Shown: in pieces, positions 47,412 to 59,315 of the stretch
How positions within the stretch are numbered: the stretch's first letter is position 1
Layout of the letters: every line of letters starts with the position of its first letter
Source of the DNA: Neckera pumila
Lineage: Eukaryota > Streptophyta > Bryopsida > Hypnales > Neckeraceae
Assembly: GCA_963969595.1 (NCBI GenBank)
Contig: OZ018416.1
Location: 19,484,065 to 19,548,064 of the forward strand
Length of the DNA: 64,000 bases
Direction of reading: 5' to 3'
Program-made: the position numbers and the translations under genes
The notes under the pieces: generated by a model
What the model was told of the DNA's origin: nothing
Database searches by the model: none
What the model saw: the letters and a program-made list of their open reading frames with translations, nothing else

Positions 47412-48055
47412 TTAAGTCAAGATCATCAACTTTTCTTTCTATTGTTAGTCATTTTTGTTGGAGTGGCTCCAAAAGTTCCGTTCAGGCTACCAATTTTGGT
47501 GAATTTAGCGTAATATTTTTGTTGTTTTTGTAGCTATAATATACATTTTTGGCGGGTTATTTAAGAAAAAAAACAAGAAAATTTCTCTAAAAAATGACTA
47601 CATAATCACAGTTTCATCTTTGAATTTCTTGTAGAATTATAGATAAAAGAAACCAAATATTTGATGAAATTTGGCAATGTTTAGCATAATAACCCCGTAA
47701 ATATATTTGACTATGTTTTCACCAAAAACGCTCCAAAACTGCCATTATCTAATACAAGTACCAAATTCTAGGAATTTTTGTTTTTTGGATACATGTAACT
47801 GTAGGATCTTGTAGTAAATTGGTTTGAAAAGATGTGGGGAAAATTTCAAAAACTTCCACCTTGTAGATTGCAAGATAATAGTGGTTAAATTGACAAAAAT
47901 CCTTCTTTAATCCCTGCAAAAAAACATGCATCTGCTCTTCACAAGGTCACATTTGTATGAAAAAATGTCCAAAATGGTGGTGAAAAAATTCAGATCATTT
48001 GGAATTGTACAATATATAGGAAACTTTTTACTAAAAAGACAATCTTTTTACTAAA

Positions 48056-48137
48056 ATTGTACTTAAAAACTTACTTAAAAGACGTTACTTAAAAGATGTG
48101 ATGTCTAGGACACTACTTAAAACACCCCTTTTTCTTG
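48056..48137. mobile_element. Right-end fragment of a CACTA-type MITE
   Basis: CTTAAAACACC...TTCTTGTAGTG resembles the right end of the element at 58844-59012. No matching left end was found. Confidence 0.5.
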
Positions 48138-48229
48138 TAGTGATGTTGACATAAAAATATGGATTTGTTGCAAGAAAAATTAGGGCTCGTCACCTAAAAC
48201 GCGAGTTTCTTATAATGAATAGATCTCCA

Positions 48230-51200
48230 AGCACTTTGCTTTAGCTAAAAACTCAGTTAGCTCTGCAAAGGTGACTTTAATTTGTAGTTGACAAATGCTT
48301 GTAAATTTAGGTTTTGATCTGACCTTCAACTTTCCAATCTCAAGTTCAATGCAATTTGTGAAACAAACCACCATAATGTTGAAGTGCATAATCTTTCTAA
48401 CGTTGGAACATGTTTTAAATGCAGATTACATATACTTAAATGCTTCTTGAAGTTGCTATAAGAATCTCCATCAACATTCTAGAGGTAAAGCAAAGAAGAA
48501 AGTCAAGCAATGTACAGTACAATGTGCATAAATAAGATGAATAAACAATAAACAATAGTTGTGAAGAATTTTTGATGCGCAACATGTTGATAGAATATGT
48601 AAGCCAAGAAAACAAAACCAATGGTTGCAAAACAATCATTTGCCAAGAAGGTGAAGGAGGCAATAATTTGAAGTGGAAGTTGCAACATTGTTAACCTTAA
48701 AGGACAAACCTATTTCAAGGGACATAGTTTTAGAATCAAATCTGAATTTCACATAGTTTTTGATTTTAAATGTCTTGCAACTTGACTAAGAAATAATGTT
48801 GTAATAAATTGCTCTAACAAATCTAGTTCTAATATTTATTATTTTTTTCTAAAAAATTTAAAATTGCAATTTTATTGACAAGTTGAAGGTAGCATCTTGA
48901 AAGCTTAAAATCTAGTGTTTGTGGAACTTTTTTTTTATCTTCTTTCCCTTAGTGTGAATTGAAGGAATACACCAAATTACACCATGATGTTTATCACTAT
49001 CATTTCTAATTATGCTAATATCACTATCATCTTTAATATAGAAAACTAATGAAGTTTGACCAACGGAAATATGGAATGTCCTTTAAATGGTTAATTTCTT
49101 ACCGACCATTGAAGATGCAAGAACAAATAGGCCACGCCAATCTATCCTAAACATGGAACATCATGCTTCAACAAACAAACAAACAAACGCAATACATGTC
49201 TCTTCCATTCCTTGTCGTCTATTGGTAATCCACAACTCTTCTCCAAAGGCTCTTCTTGCTAAACTACAAGTTGAAAACATGCCTATCTTCTATCAAGTAG
49301 GTACTCACAAAAGAAGCAAACAAGTGCTCATAAAAAGTCCAAAGGTTGCAAAAACATATAGCTTTCTATTGCTTTCCTAGGGGGGACTATTCTAGTCCAT
49401 TTGGATTTTAATTAATGTGGTTCTTAAAACTCCCTACACAGTTGCAATGGTAATCCAAAAGAGGCCCTCCAAATTGTGGAATAATGATTGAACCTTTTGT
49501 TACGTGTTTAAACCACATGGAGTTGTTCCTTGAAGTTATAACAGCATCACTTTCCAATCAAATATCAACTCCAATTCCACACTAAAAAGTTATAATACAA
49601 TCCTTCACAATTTCACTACATTAGAATGCAAGAGGGCCCAACAACAGGATCTCAATGTTATATCCACATATGATATGATAATTTGCTTGGCCCTTGAACA
49701 CCCAAATCTTTTTTTGTTTGTGCATATTTTTGCTTATATCTTTGCAAACATATCATTTATCCCTATTTCATCAAATTGGTCATAAAGAAATGCTCTTATT
49801 AGAAGATTCAACCATTATTATGGACAAATGAAAAGGTTTACATAATTGAACACCATAAGAACAAGATAATTGTAAGGCTTTGCACTAGGTAAACAACAAT
49901 ATTAATAACCATAAGACTTTGCACTAGATAAGCCACAATATTCATTTATTGAAAAATTTCACCACATTGTGCAATGTGAATGTGATTGCAAATAGGATTT
50001 GGAAAACAAGATTCAAAACCAAAGTTGATGCCATAGTCTATCTATAAGGATAAATCCAACAAAACATCACTTACAAGCATAGAATGCACTTTAGAATTCA
50101 ACTCAAAGGCATTGACCCTTGAGCACTCCAAGACCTCAAATTTGGCCTCCCAAAATTGAAAGATTGCCTTGATTGGCTATTATAGTCTTTGTCCCATTCC
50201 CTGTACCCTGGGCTTGGCTCCACTACCGAGCGATACAATCAACTTGTGTGGATCTCGTTTTGGGTGACAATTTGATTGGAATGAATTCAGAAGAGTCTGG
50301 ATTTTGATAAATACACTCAAGGGTTAAAGGTTTACAGAGACGAGAACAATACAATGCAATTTGACAACCCAAAAGACAAGTCTCAAATGACAAGAGCAGT
50401 ACAATGCAATTTGAGAACCCAAAAGACAAGTCTCAAATCATTGGTAGCAAGCTGGTCTTGGAGCACCAATGAGAAGACCAGAGCTTGGTGCGCATATGGG
50501 CCTCTCGCACCAAGCATTCTACTATTGAAGTGAATACAGCTCCCAATTCATATGCTGACAATAGTAAATCTCCAACACCAGACACGCTACGATCATATCT
50601 TTTGAACAAGCGATTTTGAAATCTCAGTTACTATACAAAAATGGATTCTGTGTCACCACTAAACCGCCAAAAGTGACCACCACACCTCAATTTACACATT
50701 ATGCCTGAAAAAGTCCTGAAGCCAAAGCATGCTCTTTGTTTGCCCTCCTTGCCCCTCAAGAGAGGGGGCGTCAGAGTGCAAGCTTCCTCAACTCCGAGCA
50801 GGGGTCTTTCTGGAACAAGACTCTACAACTCAAAATTTACCAAAATGGAAAGGAACAGTGAAACCTGACACTAGAAGTTGAGACCTCTTCACGGCGCCAC
50901 GCACAGATTGGGTTTAAAACTGAACTTGGTCTCAAAGATATCCTTCATATCAAAGAAATTCCCTTTAATCGGCTCTTCCCACACCCCTGCCGCACAATTG
51001 AACACCGCCACCCACATGTCATACGCGTAGGTCACCACATGAATCTTGTTTCCACTGGCTCCGCATCCATAAATGGCTCCCGTAGACCTCAGAAACGGCA
51101 CATTCGAGTACTCACTCACTTTCATCCACCCACTGGAGCATTTCAGCATGTAAATCCCAATGCTGGCCATGGGCATCCTGTCTGTGGCTTCGGAGCTTCC

Positions 51201-52400
51201 GCCCACCAAGTAGACGCCACCGGAGCAGGCCACAATGTATGGGTAGTTTAATCCCTCGGGGATGGGAATGATGCTGTCCCGCCAAGTGAGAGTGGACAAG
51301 TCTAAGGCCACCACTGCGTGGACACCGGTTCGCAAGTGACGGGTTAAGATGTAAAACTCACCGCGGCAGTAGGCGCCACTCCTTAAGAGGATGTCTGCTG
51401 ATAAAGTCTCAGCAGCAGTCCAGGTCTGGGATGCAGAGTCGTAGATGTCGACCAGGTTGGTTGTGAACCGGATGTCAGGTTGTTTGTATGCCGCGTTACC
51501 TGCAAGTACAACAGGCAACAAAGAGAGGATTCTACATCAGGAACATCAAGAATCTTCCCATGACAAGTATCAGTAAAGCCTCTATCAGGTTGTTCATACG
51601 CTGCGTTACCAACAACAGCAACAGCAGCAGCAAAGAGATGATTCTACATCACAAACATGCAGTGTTGGAATCAAATGAAATCAAGAGTGTTCCAATGACA
51701 ATATCAGTAAAACTCTAGGCTCTTTCAGCACTATTAGATAACATCAGAATATAACATTATTTACCAGGATCATTTCCAAATGTGGAGAAGAGGATTACGT
51801 TGCCCTGTGATGCCTAGAGCCCAATTCTTGAGAGGAACACATTTGTGATGGTCCCCATGAACCATCCCAGGTGGACAAGCATGCTTTGGTGGCAGAGCAA
51901 GCTCAGAGTGGGACTTTAAGAAGATAGAATGTATCGAGAAGTCAAAAGCCGAGAGAGAAAACAAAAAACAACCCTCTTAACACTACTATAGTATTCAATG
52001 TCTGAAAGAGAACCACCCCATGATTCATCCCTGCGGTCACAATGACCATACAGAGATTCTCGATATTACACCCTGACCTCTTTAATCCGAGAATATATTT
52101 ACGGGATATTCCAGTGTATTAATTAAGTCGAGATCATCAGCTTTTCTTTCGATTGTTTGTCATTTCCGCTAGGATGGCTCCAAAAGTGTGGTTCAGCCTA
52201 CCAATTTTGGCGAGTTTTAGCGTAATGATTTTGTTGTTTTCGTAGCTATAATAATACACGTTTTGGCGGGGGTTTTAAGAAAAAAACAGCAAAACTGCTT
52301 TAAAATGGCTGCATAATCACATTTTCATCCTTGAATTTCTTGTAGAATTATAGATAAAAACCAAAATATTAGATGAAATCTGGCAATGTTTAGCACCAAA
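48230..52400. repeat. Right copy of the segmental duplication
   Basis: Partner of 37420-47700 without most of its insertions. It contains exon 2 and the intron of the F-box/kelch gene. At 49680-50880 it holds the 3' flank of that gene with a ~50-bp tandem repeat at 50347-50446 (AACCCAAAAGACAAGTCTCA twice). Confidence 0.85.
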
Positions 52401-52980
52401 AGGAAGGCAGGTGGTCATATTAAAGAGGTCAGAGTGTACCTGCAAACAGGATTTTGTAGGAGCTTTTTTCTTCATCCACAATCATATGGCTGATGACCGG
52501 CGCTCTCGATCCGCCACTCACAGAAGCAATCTCCTTCCACCTGTTGATCATGGGATTACAAACGAGTATCCCTCTCCCATCCGAAGCCCCAAAGCAAAGC
52601 AATCCTCCATCAGCTGCCATCAAATTCCAGCCACAGTTTCTCTCCAACAATGGAAACTGCAAATCAGGTAAAGTAATCCATTTCCGGTTGACAAGGTCGT
52701 AGGAAGACCATGGCACCACTGGAGTGCCTCTCCCTATCCATCCCACTCGAGGGGTAAAAAATGGACCCCAGGAGACAGGCGATCTTGGGGACATCTCTTG
52801 GAACTGAGCACAGTGGATCAAACCATTCCATCTCTTGCAGACAGCGCGCATTCGGAAGACGTCGGGTAAGGGAAGCAAAGCAAGGGCACGTTCCAGAATG
52901 TCACTCGGCAGAGAACTCCATGGGGAAGAGTCCTCGTGCATCTCAAAATCACTGTCCAATTTGAGTGATTGGGGGGCCAT
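50889..52980 (-). CDS. F-box/kelch-repeat protein, two exons
   Basis: Likely substrate receptor of an SCF ubiquitin ligase. Exon 1 is 52980-52440 and exon 2 is 51499-50889. The junction (TTTGCAG|GTACAC donor, CTTGCAG|GTAACG acceptor, phase 1) restores the frame for 383 residues. ATG 52980 (MAPQSLKLDSDF) is the first in-frame methionine close to the F-box: WSSLPSDILERALALLPLPD, FRMRAVCKRWNGLI. The kelch/galactose-oxidase-like part follows: YDLVNRKWITLPDL, GGLLCFGA, CNPMINRWKEI, YDSASQTWT, GGVYLVGGSS and AVFNCAAGVW. Length and layout fit the plant F-box/kelch group that includes HWS and LCR; no orthologue is claimed. A 5' UTR intron is possible (donor CCAAG|GTGAGC near 53713, acceptor TTTCAG near 53036). 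The 940-bp intron was duplicated into 44.1-47.7 kb. Confidence 0.9.
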
Positions 52981-54680
52981 TGTTCCTGCATCCGGAGTCT
53001 CAGTGCCTAACCCTAAATCTGGCCCACAGTTGCATCTGAAATCACTGCACAATGCAAGCGAATTCGAAAACTGAAACTCAAAAGTACTTCTCGTATAAGA
53101 ACTAAATTAGTTTGGCAACTTCAGAGGAAGCCTTCTGTTACTAATTGTTGCCAATACAATGAGGACTTATTGTGTAACAGGTGCAGCAAATGAATTCAGA
53201 GAACTGAAACTGAAAAGCTTTCTCATATGAAACTAAATCATTTAGGCAACTTCAGACGAAGCCTTCTATTTCTAATTATTGTGCAAGCTCGAAGTTTTCT
53301 CCACATTCAACCCTCTCTGCAACTGCATGTCTTCCGTATATCCTCAGAACTCGTTACATTGTGTGCGCCTCTACTTGGCAACTTCCAAATGTAAAGGGAG
53401 CCCATTTGTTACCGCACGCAGTGTCATTAGAGAGGGTTCTTTGAAAACCCACAAAAGACTGACATGACCTATTTCAGCCACCCCAAAGTCCATTGCAACT
53501 TCAAGGTCGGTAACAGTTTCCAATGATAATGCACTCCATCTAATATACAAACAAGTAATCATGAATATCATAGAGGACTGTTTCAAGACTGTTCTTACTC
53601 TATTAGGTCATTGTTTCGTTACAAGATAAGCCGTCGTCCCTCGCGTATTTTCACAAGCAGGTGAATACTGTAGAAGTTAGGGTTTCGGCAGCTGGTTGCT
53701 CACCTTGGCTACATCCGAGGAGTTGCTTAATCCACAGCTACAGAACTGGGTTGTGACCTAGCAAGAAGAAGACACCTCCAAGCCGCCGCTCTCAATTCTG
53801 CAGCCACAACAACAACAACAACAACACTGCAAGCAGTGTCATTCTCTACCCCAAGCTAGAGATCACGAGCAACGCCCCACTTGTACTAAAAACAGGCAGG
53901 TGAAACATCCTCTGGAACAATTCCTGCATCTCATCATGAATGATGTTGTTCTGTCAGAACAACAAGCATGTTCATCATGAGACCATTGTCAGACACAAAT
54001 GCAAGCACATTCCTACGCGTGTTCCAAGCTAGGCCAGAATCATACTTACTAAATGCCTGCCATCACTGGAGCACCGCCATGGCTGGAAGCATTGGACAAC
54101 CATTTCGTATCCAGGCTTTGGAAAACCATATCTAACGCTACAAGCACTCAAATGACATGATTCAAAGTGGGTTACGTTCAGCTCTGGTTCGCCTATCTAA
54201 TAAGTTACCAAAAATACAATGAAAATGTTGGGATCCATTTCTCTCTGAGAAAAGTTGTGGGGTCGGAAGAGACAGAGGAACTGTCCGGTGTTGAGGATTG
54301 GTAATGGTTCTGCGGCTGAATGTAGCAGTGAGTCAAGATTAGCTAGGATTTGCAGAAGCTTTAAGCCGTGTGGCAGAAGCTAATCTTCTTCTTTTTGCTT
54401 TCTTCTTTCCAAGTGGGGCAGTCTGTCTGGCTATGGAACTTGGGTGTTTGCGATTTGGAGGCTTCTGTCAATGCAATCTCTGCGACAATGATGGAATTTA
54501 TGGAGGCGCTGGGGATTGCATTTATTTAGCAACATGGGACACTTGGCCTTCTGGGGACGCTTTTGTTCTTTTTTCTTTGGATTCTGGGATAAGGTAACAG
54601 CATCTAAGGTGGGAGCACCCATAACCAGTGATCCCAGAACTGCTACATGGAATTTAGTGCATCATGCTACCTAAGTTATT
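52981..54680. other. Upstream region of the F-box gene and intergenic DNA
   Basis: Contains the likely 5' leader of the F-box gene, with AAACCCTAA (minus strand) near 53688. A direct repeat, GGCAACTTCAGA-GAAGCCTTCT, occurs at ~53112 and ~53234. A (CAA)n run lies at 53810-53826. No further gene is supported; the small frame at 54370-54597 has no motif. Confidence 0.5.
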
Positions 54681-54681
54681 A

Positions 54682-54762
54682 CTCCCTCCGTTTGGAAATA
54701 GTGTATCCATTCTCTATAGTGATTGCACTAAGAATGGATGCATTATTTCCAAACGGAGGGAG
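54682..54762. mobile_element. 81-bp Stowaway MITE
   Basis: Classic CTCCCTCCGTTTGGAAATA end, inverted as TATTTCCAAACGGAGGGAG, with TA on both sides. The arms of ~32 bp are almost perfect around a ~17-nt loop. It sits between two direct repeats of TTTAGTGCA--ATGCTACCT (54653-54672 and 54768-54787). Confidence 0.93.
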
Positions 54763-54789
54763 TAGGATTTAGTGCAATATGCTACCTCA

Positions 54790-56170
54790 AAGACAAACGG
54801 GCATCAATTTTGGCTACCTTGAGAGTGAGTAGTATTAAAAAAAATTGAAAAGATAGGATTTTACAAGTTTTCAAGGATTATTGAAAGTACTATAATACAA
54901 AACTAAAGAAATAGATGCTAATTCCTACGTACATGAAGTTTCACATTGGCTACCAAATTCTATTATTTGTTGCAATATTGACTAAAATCTAATATTTTCA
55001 AGGATTTTTTCCAATATACTTTTAGCTCTTGAAAATTTTAAGTAGCAATGGAACAAAATTTAGCCACTTCTGTGAACGCTGCCCATAACCGTTCATTTAA
55101 GCCACGTGGAGCAGCCATTGAAGTCGGTGTAGAAAACAAATAGACAGAAAGGAAGGCAAATGGGAGAATGTAAGATAAAAAAAGAAAAACTCTCCTGATT
55201 CTAAAATATGTTTCAAAATTCTTGGTCAAAGTGCAAAAAGGAGAAGCACCCTAACTGACTAATGTTCAGTGGCCCCATTTCCAAGCACAAATCCAAAGGG
55301 CTACAAAACCATCTGGTGGTTGGAGTTTGTACATTTAATGGGCGCATTAGAGGGCAATCAAAGGGAACAGGTTTTGGAACATGGGGGGAAATGGGTGCTC
55401 CTACCTTAAGTTTAACCCTAGAACGTTCGAATGTGGCTTCTGAATGGAGGAAAAAAAGAAAAAACAAACTTGTTGGAACTTCTTTAAATCAGTAGGTCTG
55501 TAACAAGATCATTTGGGGATATTTATTTGCTTAAGAGGGTCACTTTTAGGTATAACCTTTGTTATGAGGACAAGTTCAAGACCGGTTTGACAAGATTACC
55601 TTATAGAAGTTTATTTGCTTATGGAGGGTCATTTTTAGTTATAACCTTTGTTATGAGGACAAGTCCGGAACCAATCCAATAAGATTACTTACATAGGTTT
55701 ATTTGCTCATAGAGGATCGACTTAGGGAGGTTCTACTATATTATCATCTAGTTTGGGGGTTGGAGGGGGTTGGGGGGGGTAGAGAAGATTCTCTTTGTTA
55801 TGATACACACAAAAAGGGGCTCATAACAACTTAATCTTTGGAGGACAAACTGGTGACCAAAGAAATCATCCATTTTGGTACCGTGTGAATGCTCAGTTTA
55901 AAAAAATCCAAAAGCTTGCATTGAAAGTCAAAGTACTATAGAAAACCTCCCTTTTTTATACAAAATTTTGAGGATGAATAGTTGCATTTCTATCATGTAT
56001 AGAGAGATATTTTGTCATTCATTGGCCAAAAAATGGTTGTGGGGTACTGGTGCTGTGTGTCGGATAAATGCCTTGTAAAGGGGTTCTATTTGCTTCTTCA
56101 CAAGGGATTGACTTCTAAGGTTAAAATTAAAAAAGATGGGCCTATGACCATAGGAGTCATATGAAACCAC
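54790..56170. other. Intergenic, no supported gene
   Basis: AT-rich with a short tandem similarity at ~55510-55740: ATTTGCTTA-GAGGGTCA-TTTTAG and GTTATGAGGACAAGT recur about 110 bases apart, with a partial third copy. Nothing coding is supported. Confidence 0.5.
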
Positions 56171-56175
56171 CTTAA

Positions 56176-56620
56176 CCCCTAAAAGTCCAAGGAATTTGGA
56201 CAAAATATACTTGTATTATAAAATATAAATTATAAAAAGATTTTTAGATTCTTTTCAAATGAATTTTGAAGACATAACTTCAATAATTCATCAAAAATAT
56301 AATTTCTATCTTTAGCACTTGATTTTTTTTGAATTGGTCAAAATTGTAGTTTCAATTGACTTGTGAAAAAATGCAAAAGATCTAGTACTGAGAATACCAA
56401 CACTTTCCCCATATAATAAGTTTTTCAATACTAAGCAAGTTCTAAACATTTTGTGCTATTTCTCTTATAATTTTTGTTTGACTATAGCAATCTTAGTTTT
56501 GAATACAAATATCGAAAGACGACCCAATCTCTTAAAAAAAATGAATTTGTTTTTTCCGACCAAAAATTTTGCCCAAATTTGGACAATGACCAAAAAATGG
56601 TTGCTTGAGCATTTAGGGGT
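56176..56620. mobile_element. 445-bp TTAA-family element
   Basis: TTAA at 56172-56175 and 56621-56624. Ends CCCCTAAAAGTCCAAG and, inverted, ACCCCTAAATGCTCAAG. Non-coding and AT-rich. Confidence 0.78.
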
Positions 56621-56673
56621 TTAATAGTTTACATGACTATTTACGATATAGGCACCTGTTTTCATCAATTTAA

Positions 56674-57060
56674 CCCCTAAAGGACAACCATCCATTGAAC
56701 GGACAACTGAAAATAAAAATACAACCATGAAGGTTGTCCCCGTCCCGTCCCGTCTGGACGTCAATCAGGCCAACAACACGTCAGGATCCAACCCCAGCGT
56801 CCGCCAGAATCTTTTTTTTTTTTTCAGACGGTCCTTCTATTGAGCAAGACGGTTGTTGACGGCAAGTCCGTTTAATTGAGATTTGGGATGTCCAGTCGAC
56901 GCACAAGTTGTCTAGATTGCCAACCGGTTTGTATAGGGAAAAAAAACTTTTTTTTTTGTTGGCATGAATCCTGATGTATCATAAAGTGCCTAGACTGACG
57001 CTAACGGACATCTTGACAAAAAAAGCCAGCGTCACCATGTGATAGACAACCCTGTTCTTT
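56674..57060. mobile_element. TTAA-family left end, right end not found
   Basis: TTAA at 56670-56673 followed by CCCCTAAAGGAC. An internal GGACAACC...GGTTGTCC pair follows within 80 bp. No matching right end could be located, so the element is truncated or very diverged. Confidence 0.45.
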
Positions 57061-57827
57061 CCACTCTTGATTAGCATTGCAGTTTTTTAACTTAATTTGC
57101 AATTGAATTGTGCGCATTTTTGTCCTCATTTGTGGTAGCATTGCTATTTAGTTGAATTACACAACATTTAGTAGCCTTCGAGAAGGCTGCCTTTTTCCAT
57201 GTTCCCATGTTCAATTTCCATCCGTCAATCTCTTCATTATTTTAAAGTATATATACTACAGCACTCCATTTTTTATTAACTCAGTGGTCCATCCATTCAA
57301 TAACCAGCATCCAAAATTACAAATCTCCATGAATGGCCTAACCTTGAAATAAAGAAAGCAAGTGGACTTTCCTCTGACATTCAAGAAAGTTCAGTATTCA
57401 CCACTTGTACAAAATTCCATCATCACATTTGAATACCTCCTTTAAAAGACTTTGGAGGACGCCACTTTACAACTTCGACAACTCTTTTAAAACTTTGGAC
57501 TAGTTGGCTATTGTGACCCACTTACCCGTCTAGTTTTTTGACAAGTCTACCACGTGTACATATAACTACTGATTTTACATGGAAAATACCACATCATTTC
57601 ATCCGCCGGATGAAATATGATGTGGTACATTCCACATTATTCTGTCCACCTAAAGGCAGTAGTGAAGATGGCTACTAAATATTATGTATGTGCATTCTTC
57701 TTCCTATTCTCATTTAGCATTGCAGTTTAATTGTACTCTAGTAAGGATTCTTTTCCTTATTCTTGTTTGACGTTGCAATTGGTTGTGTCCATTCTTATTT
57801 TGTTGGTAACTTTTTTGAACATCACCA

Positions 57828-58800
57828 TGCAAAGCGTTGCCAGGATATGGTATAGCAGATGGCGTAGGAGCCAATGTGCATATGGATTTTACATGCCATC
57901 TTCTTTTATTTCATTTGCGAGTTGTGATGCTAATAGAGTCTCCGCCAAAGAACCTTACAAGATTCAAAATCTTGGTGAAGCTCAATTAACACCTAATGTA
58001 GTTTGTATGCCCTTGGTTATTGATTTGATTGGTGTTGTTTTTCTAATTGTTTTACGAGAAATTTAGAATGACTAAGATGTGTCCTCCTGGAATGTACAAT
58101 GCACGAGAAGTGGCAGTGGACATCCAAATCCGTTGAGCTTATGGACCTTCTCAATGGAGAAAAGTTCATGTCCGCCCCAAACACTTCTTTGGAAGAGATC
58201 TCTCCATTTGTGCAAAGCCTACAGGCATGTACCAAGTTTGGCCTTTACAACCCAGTCAAAAACACTGAAAGGTGCGTTATACTCATCACTAATCAAAATT
58301 TAAATCCTATAAAAATCTCAACTAATCACATAACTAAGGTTGATATAGGTTGATCGGTTATATTTAATAATGCTGGCCTTTTATATCAGTTCGTTGACGC
58401 CAAATTGAAGAATCCACCCTCTACATACGGTGATGTTTATGAGGATTTTAGAGTTTAGGATTGAAGTCATTCTTTGGAACACGAGACTTGGTTCAAGTTG
58501 GTGAGAAGACAAAAATATTTGCCAATTTCCATTTATTCTTTGAATCTTGTAGGTACCAATTGTATGCAATGGTTTGCTACAAGGCAGCTGCCTTGCCGAA
58601 GCAACTTTAAGTTTTGACTTTGACCTATTTGTATTACCAAATTCAATATTACTTAATTCAAGTTAATATGTCACAACAAACATACTATAATGCTATATGT
58701 TCATCTTGCAGGTTGAATCCTACTTTGCTTGTCTTATTCAATAAGTTTCTCCAAGACTTTTTGCCTAGACTATAGGCGAGGTTTTTGTCATTCAAAAATT
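57828..58800 (+). pseudogene. Fragment of delta-1-pyrroline-5-carboxylate dehydrogenase (ALDH12 type)
   Basis: The parent enzyme oxidises P5C to glutamate in mitochondrial proline catabolism. Only the N-terminal exons are present. 57828-57976 gives MQSVARIWYSRW...FASCDANRVSAKEPYKIQNL. Next, ~58099-58272 gives HEKWQWTSKSVELMDLLNGE and FVQSLQACTKFGLYNPVKN. Then 58553-58618 gives YQLYAMVCYKAAALPK. From ~58713 comes VESYFACLIQ, a stop, then VSPRLFA. Intron positions are kept (donor AAAG|GTGCGT at 58273, acceptor TTGTAG before 58553), so this is not a processed copy. The acceptor before 58099 reads AA instead of AG, stops follow at 58616 and 58743, and the catalytic domain is missing. Nonfunctional gene fragment, possibly carried by a transposon. 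Confidence 0.78.
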
Positions 58801-58843
58801 TTTGGAGGTCTTCTTAGGGGATCAAGTAAAATGTGAGGCACTT

Positions 58844-59012
58844 CACTACAAGAGAATGGGGTGTTTTAAGTGAGTTTTAAAGTATAGTTCTAGACATAAG
58901 ATTTTAAGTAATGACCTTTAAGGCAATTTTCAACAAAATTTTACTAGAAATTAACTTTATGTTTAGGACTATACTTAAAATCTCACTTAAAACATCCAAT
59001 TCTCTTGTAGTG
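58844..59012. mobile_element. 169-bp CACTA MITE
   Basis: Starts CACTACAAGAGAATGGGGTG and ends ATTCTCTTGTAGTG, with extended inverted arms. CTT on both sides is the 3-bp duplication expected for En/Spm (CACTA) elements. It lies just 3' of the P5CDH fragment. Confidence 0.9.
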
Positions 59013-59315
59013 CTTCTTTGTGATCCCGTTTGTGGTCATCATATCCACAACATTGGAAGCCGTTGAAGATTTTAGGGCCATTTTTTTTTGGGTTTATATT
59101 TTAGGGGCTTTGGGGCATATCATATGTATTACCAATAATTTTAGCTTGAGCTTAATTTGAGACCGTGAAATTTATCCTTCATTTACGCTTTGGAACGTAT
59201 TTGCTTCTTGGACAGGTCATTCGCTGTTCAAGGTACCATTCAAAATGCTGGTTGTATGATACAATAAGTAGATCTAATTGTCTTTCACTTTTTTGTGGAT
59301 TCAAAGATACTTTAA

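Larger units (their letters stand above)
37420..47700. repeat. Left copy of a tandem segmental duplication, expanded by insertions
   Basis: Blocks at 37420-37740, 39900-40260, 40560-41130, ~41430-41500, 44090-44470, 45100-46370 and 47412-47700 match, in order and orientation, 48230-48520, 48600-49360, 49370-49660 and 51260-52400. The non-matching DNA between blocks is mostly identifiable transposons. Only the second exon and the intron of the F-box gene are represented, not exon 1. Confidence 0.85.
44090..47700 (-). pseudogene. Relic of F-box/kelch exon 2 start and intron, riddled with insertions
   Basis: Matches the 5' end of exon 2 and the intron of the gene at 50889-52980: shared GGTTGTTTGTA and GACCAGGTTGGTTG, then TACCAGGATCATTTCC, GATGCCTAGAGC-CAATTCTTG and CTACCAATTTTGG. 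The copy of exon sequence is frameshifted by small insertions. Four elements interrupt it: 44472-45100, 45177-45367, 45505-45726 and 46371-47411. Confidence 0.85.
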
